Positions 4,677 to 5,493 of a stretch of DNA of 5,493 nt are shown here, piece by piece. How positions within the stretch are numbered: position 1 is the stretch's first letter; each line of letters starts with the position of its first letter. The DNA comes from CAZKDV01 sp964551645 (lineage in GTDB: Bacteria > Bacteroidota > Bacteroidia > Bacteroidales > DTU049): the NCBI GenBank assembly GCA_964551645.1, contig CAZKDV010000120.1, positions 1 through 5,493 of the forward strand, read 5' to 3'. Below the pieces are notes generated by a model. That model was not told where the DNA came from, did not search any database, and worked only from the letters and a program-made list of their open reading frames with translations. The translations under genes were made by a program, and so were the position numbers.

Positions 4677-5165
4677 TTAATTTTTATATAACAAACAAGT
4701 TACAAACGACAATACACCTTCTTTTTTTCCTACAAAACCCATAGTTTCAAATGTAGTTGCCTTTATGCTAATATCTTCAGTTTGTATAAGCAATTTTGAG
4801 GCAATAGTTTCTTTCATTTGCTGAATGTATGGTGCAATTTTGGGTTGCTCGATGCAAATTACACAATCAATATTTCCAATTGTATATCCTTTTTCTATGA
4901 TCAGTTTATTTACTTTTTCAAGCAAAAGACAACTTGAAACATTTTTCCACTTCTTATCCGAATCTGGAAAATAATATCCAATATCATTTAATCCTGCTGC
5001 TCCTAACAATGCGTCCATAATTGCATGCACAAGAACATCAGCATCTGAATGTCCTTTCAAGCCTTTTTCATAAGGAATAACAATTCCGCCTAAGTAAAAC
5101 TCTCGCCCTTGTTCAAACTGGTGAACATCAACCCCAATTCCTGTTCTAATTTTGCCTAAACTCAC
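4677..5165 (-). CDS. ispF: 2-C-methyl-D-erythritol 2,4-cyclodiphosphate synthase
   Basis: This enzyme of the MEP isoprenoid pathway converts CDP-ME-2-phosphate to the cyclic diphosphate with release of CMP; it works as a homotrimer in the cytoplasm. At 162 residues it has normal length. The zinc ligands are D13 and H15 (in G11-V12-D13-V14-H15) and H47 (in V46-H47-A48-I49-M50-D51-A52-L53-L54-G55). Other hallmarks are G38-H39-S40-D41-A42-D43, D61-I62-G63 with F66-P67-D68, and the late block K135-A136-T137-T138 with E140 as metal ligand, then G143-F144-V145-G146 and E149-G150. Within that block F139 and T141 stand where Thr and Lys are usual (TTTEKLGF). Translation starts with GTG, whose first bases overlap the stop of porV (GTGA, 5162-5165). 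Later ATGs would remove the zinc site, so the GTG is the credible start. Translational coupling to porV is likely. Confidence 0.95.
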   Translation of the reverse strand: MSLGKIRTGIGVDVHQFEQGREFYLGGIVIPYEKGLKGHSDADVLVHAIMDALLGAAGLNDIGYYFPDSDKKWKNVSSCLLLEKVNKLIIEKGYTIGNIDCVICIEQPKIAPYIQQMKETIASKLLIQTEDISIKATTFETMGFVGKKEGVLSFVTCLLYKN

Positions 5166-5493
5166 TTTCCAAGCTCTTTGAATGCTTCAAAATTAAATGT
5201 AAGCGTAAAACGAAGTGTGTTTTCAAGTGGGTGTTTTTGTTCAAGCGGTACGAGGTAAGAAAAATCCAAACCAAACACATTCATCTTAAATCCCGCACCA
5301 ATTGTAAAGAATTTACGATTTCCTTTGTGAGGATGCTCATAGAAAAACCCTCCACGAATAGCAAATTGTTTGTCGTACCAATATTCTAATCCTAAGCCGT
5401 AGTTCAATTCTTTCATTTCTTCTTCAAATCCACCGGGAGCATCAGAAAATGAGCCCAACATTCCGCTTACTACCGAACGATTTGGGTCTTTTC
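5162..5493 (-). CDS. porV: PorV, type IX secretion outer-membrane protein (C-terminal part only)
   Basis: The window holds only the last 110 or so residues; the reading frame is open to the right edge (upstream of the visible Met it reads K-D-P-N-R-S-V-V-S-G). PorV (LptO) is a 14-strand FadL-family barrel of the Bacteroidota type IX system. It collects cargo from the SprA/Sov translocon and delivers it to the attachment complex with PorU. Visible hallmarks are D-A-P-G-G-F near the edge, Y-G-L-G-L-E-Y-W-Y-D, F-A-I-R-G-G-F-F-Y-E, K-G-N-R-K-F-F-T-I-G-A-G, F-G-L-D-F-S-Y-L-V-P and the closing strand T-L-R-F-T-L-T-F-N-F. The alternating pattern and aromatic end residues fit outer-membrane strands. 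The last six or so residues (E-A-F-K-E-L-G-K end) extend beyond the final strand. The gene ends in TGA inside the GTGA overlap with ispF. Another FadL-like barrel is possible but less likely. Confidence 0.88.
   Translation of the reverse strand, partial: KDPNRSVVSGMLGSFSDAPGGFEEEMKELNYGLGLEYWYDKQFAIRGGFFYEHPHKGNRKFFTIGAGFKMNVFGLDFSYLVPLEQKHPLENTLRFTLTFNFEAFKELGK

Overview
The window looks like chromosomal DNA of an AT-rich member of the Bacteroidota. Four things point that way: a PorV fragment (type IX secretion is confined to this phylum and close relatives), a sigma-54 activator of the type these bacteria carry next to lptE, the lptE - TPR protein - secG gene order, and A/T-rich leaders without Shine-Dalgarno sequences. 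No mobile element, CRISPR array, tRNA, rRNA or phage gene is visible. This is a housekeeping and cell-envelope region rather than an accessory island, and I see no convincing new defence or mobile system.

Left part, plus strand (1-1445). A non-coding leader of about 250 bases holds a perfect 10-bp tandem repeat and a possible stem-loop. It precedes a short single-stranded DNA-binding protein (ssb, 251-586), which ends in a clear intrinsic terminator (611-643). A probable two-gene unit follows: an MTH1187/YqgV-type thiamine-binding protein (669-980) and a Bcp/PrxQ-type peroxiredoxin (993-1445).

Middle part, minus strand (4439 down to 1466). Four tightly packed genes run leftwards and converge on the peroxiredoxin gene. 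In transcription order they are a sigma-54-dependent activator without a receiver domain, the lipopolysaccharide-assembly lipoprotein LptE, a Bacteroidota-specific protein with a C-terminal TPR-like segment, and SecG. Gaps are 9, 2 and 5 bases, so co-transcription is very likely. The theme is envelope building: LPS insertion and protein export, with a regulator at the head.

Right part, minus strand (5493 down to 4677). The C-terminal end of PorV, a type IX secretion outer-membrane barrel, runs off the window edge. Its stop codon overlaps the GTG start of ispF (MEP isoprenoid pathway) in a GTGA junction. The 237-base gap between ispF and the sigma-54 activator (4440-4676) holds an 8-bp inverted repeat and a weak promoter candidate, but no gene that I can support.

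In several genes the true start is shorter than the longest open frame. ssb, the thiamine-binding protein and the TPR protein have spurious upstream GTG or TTG extensions, while ispF really does seem to use GTG.
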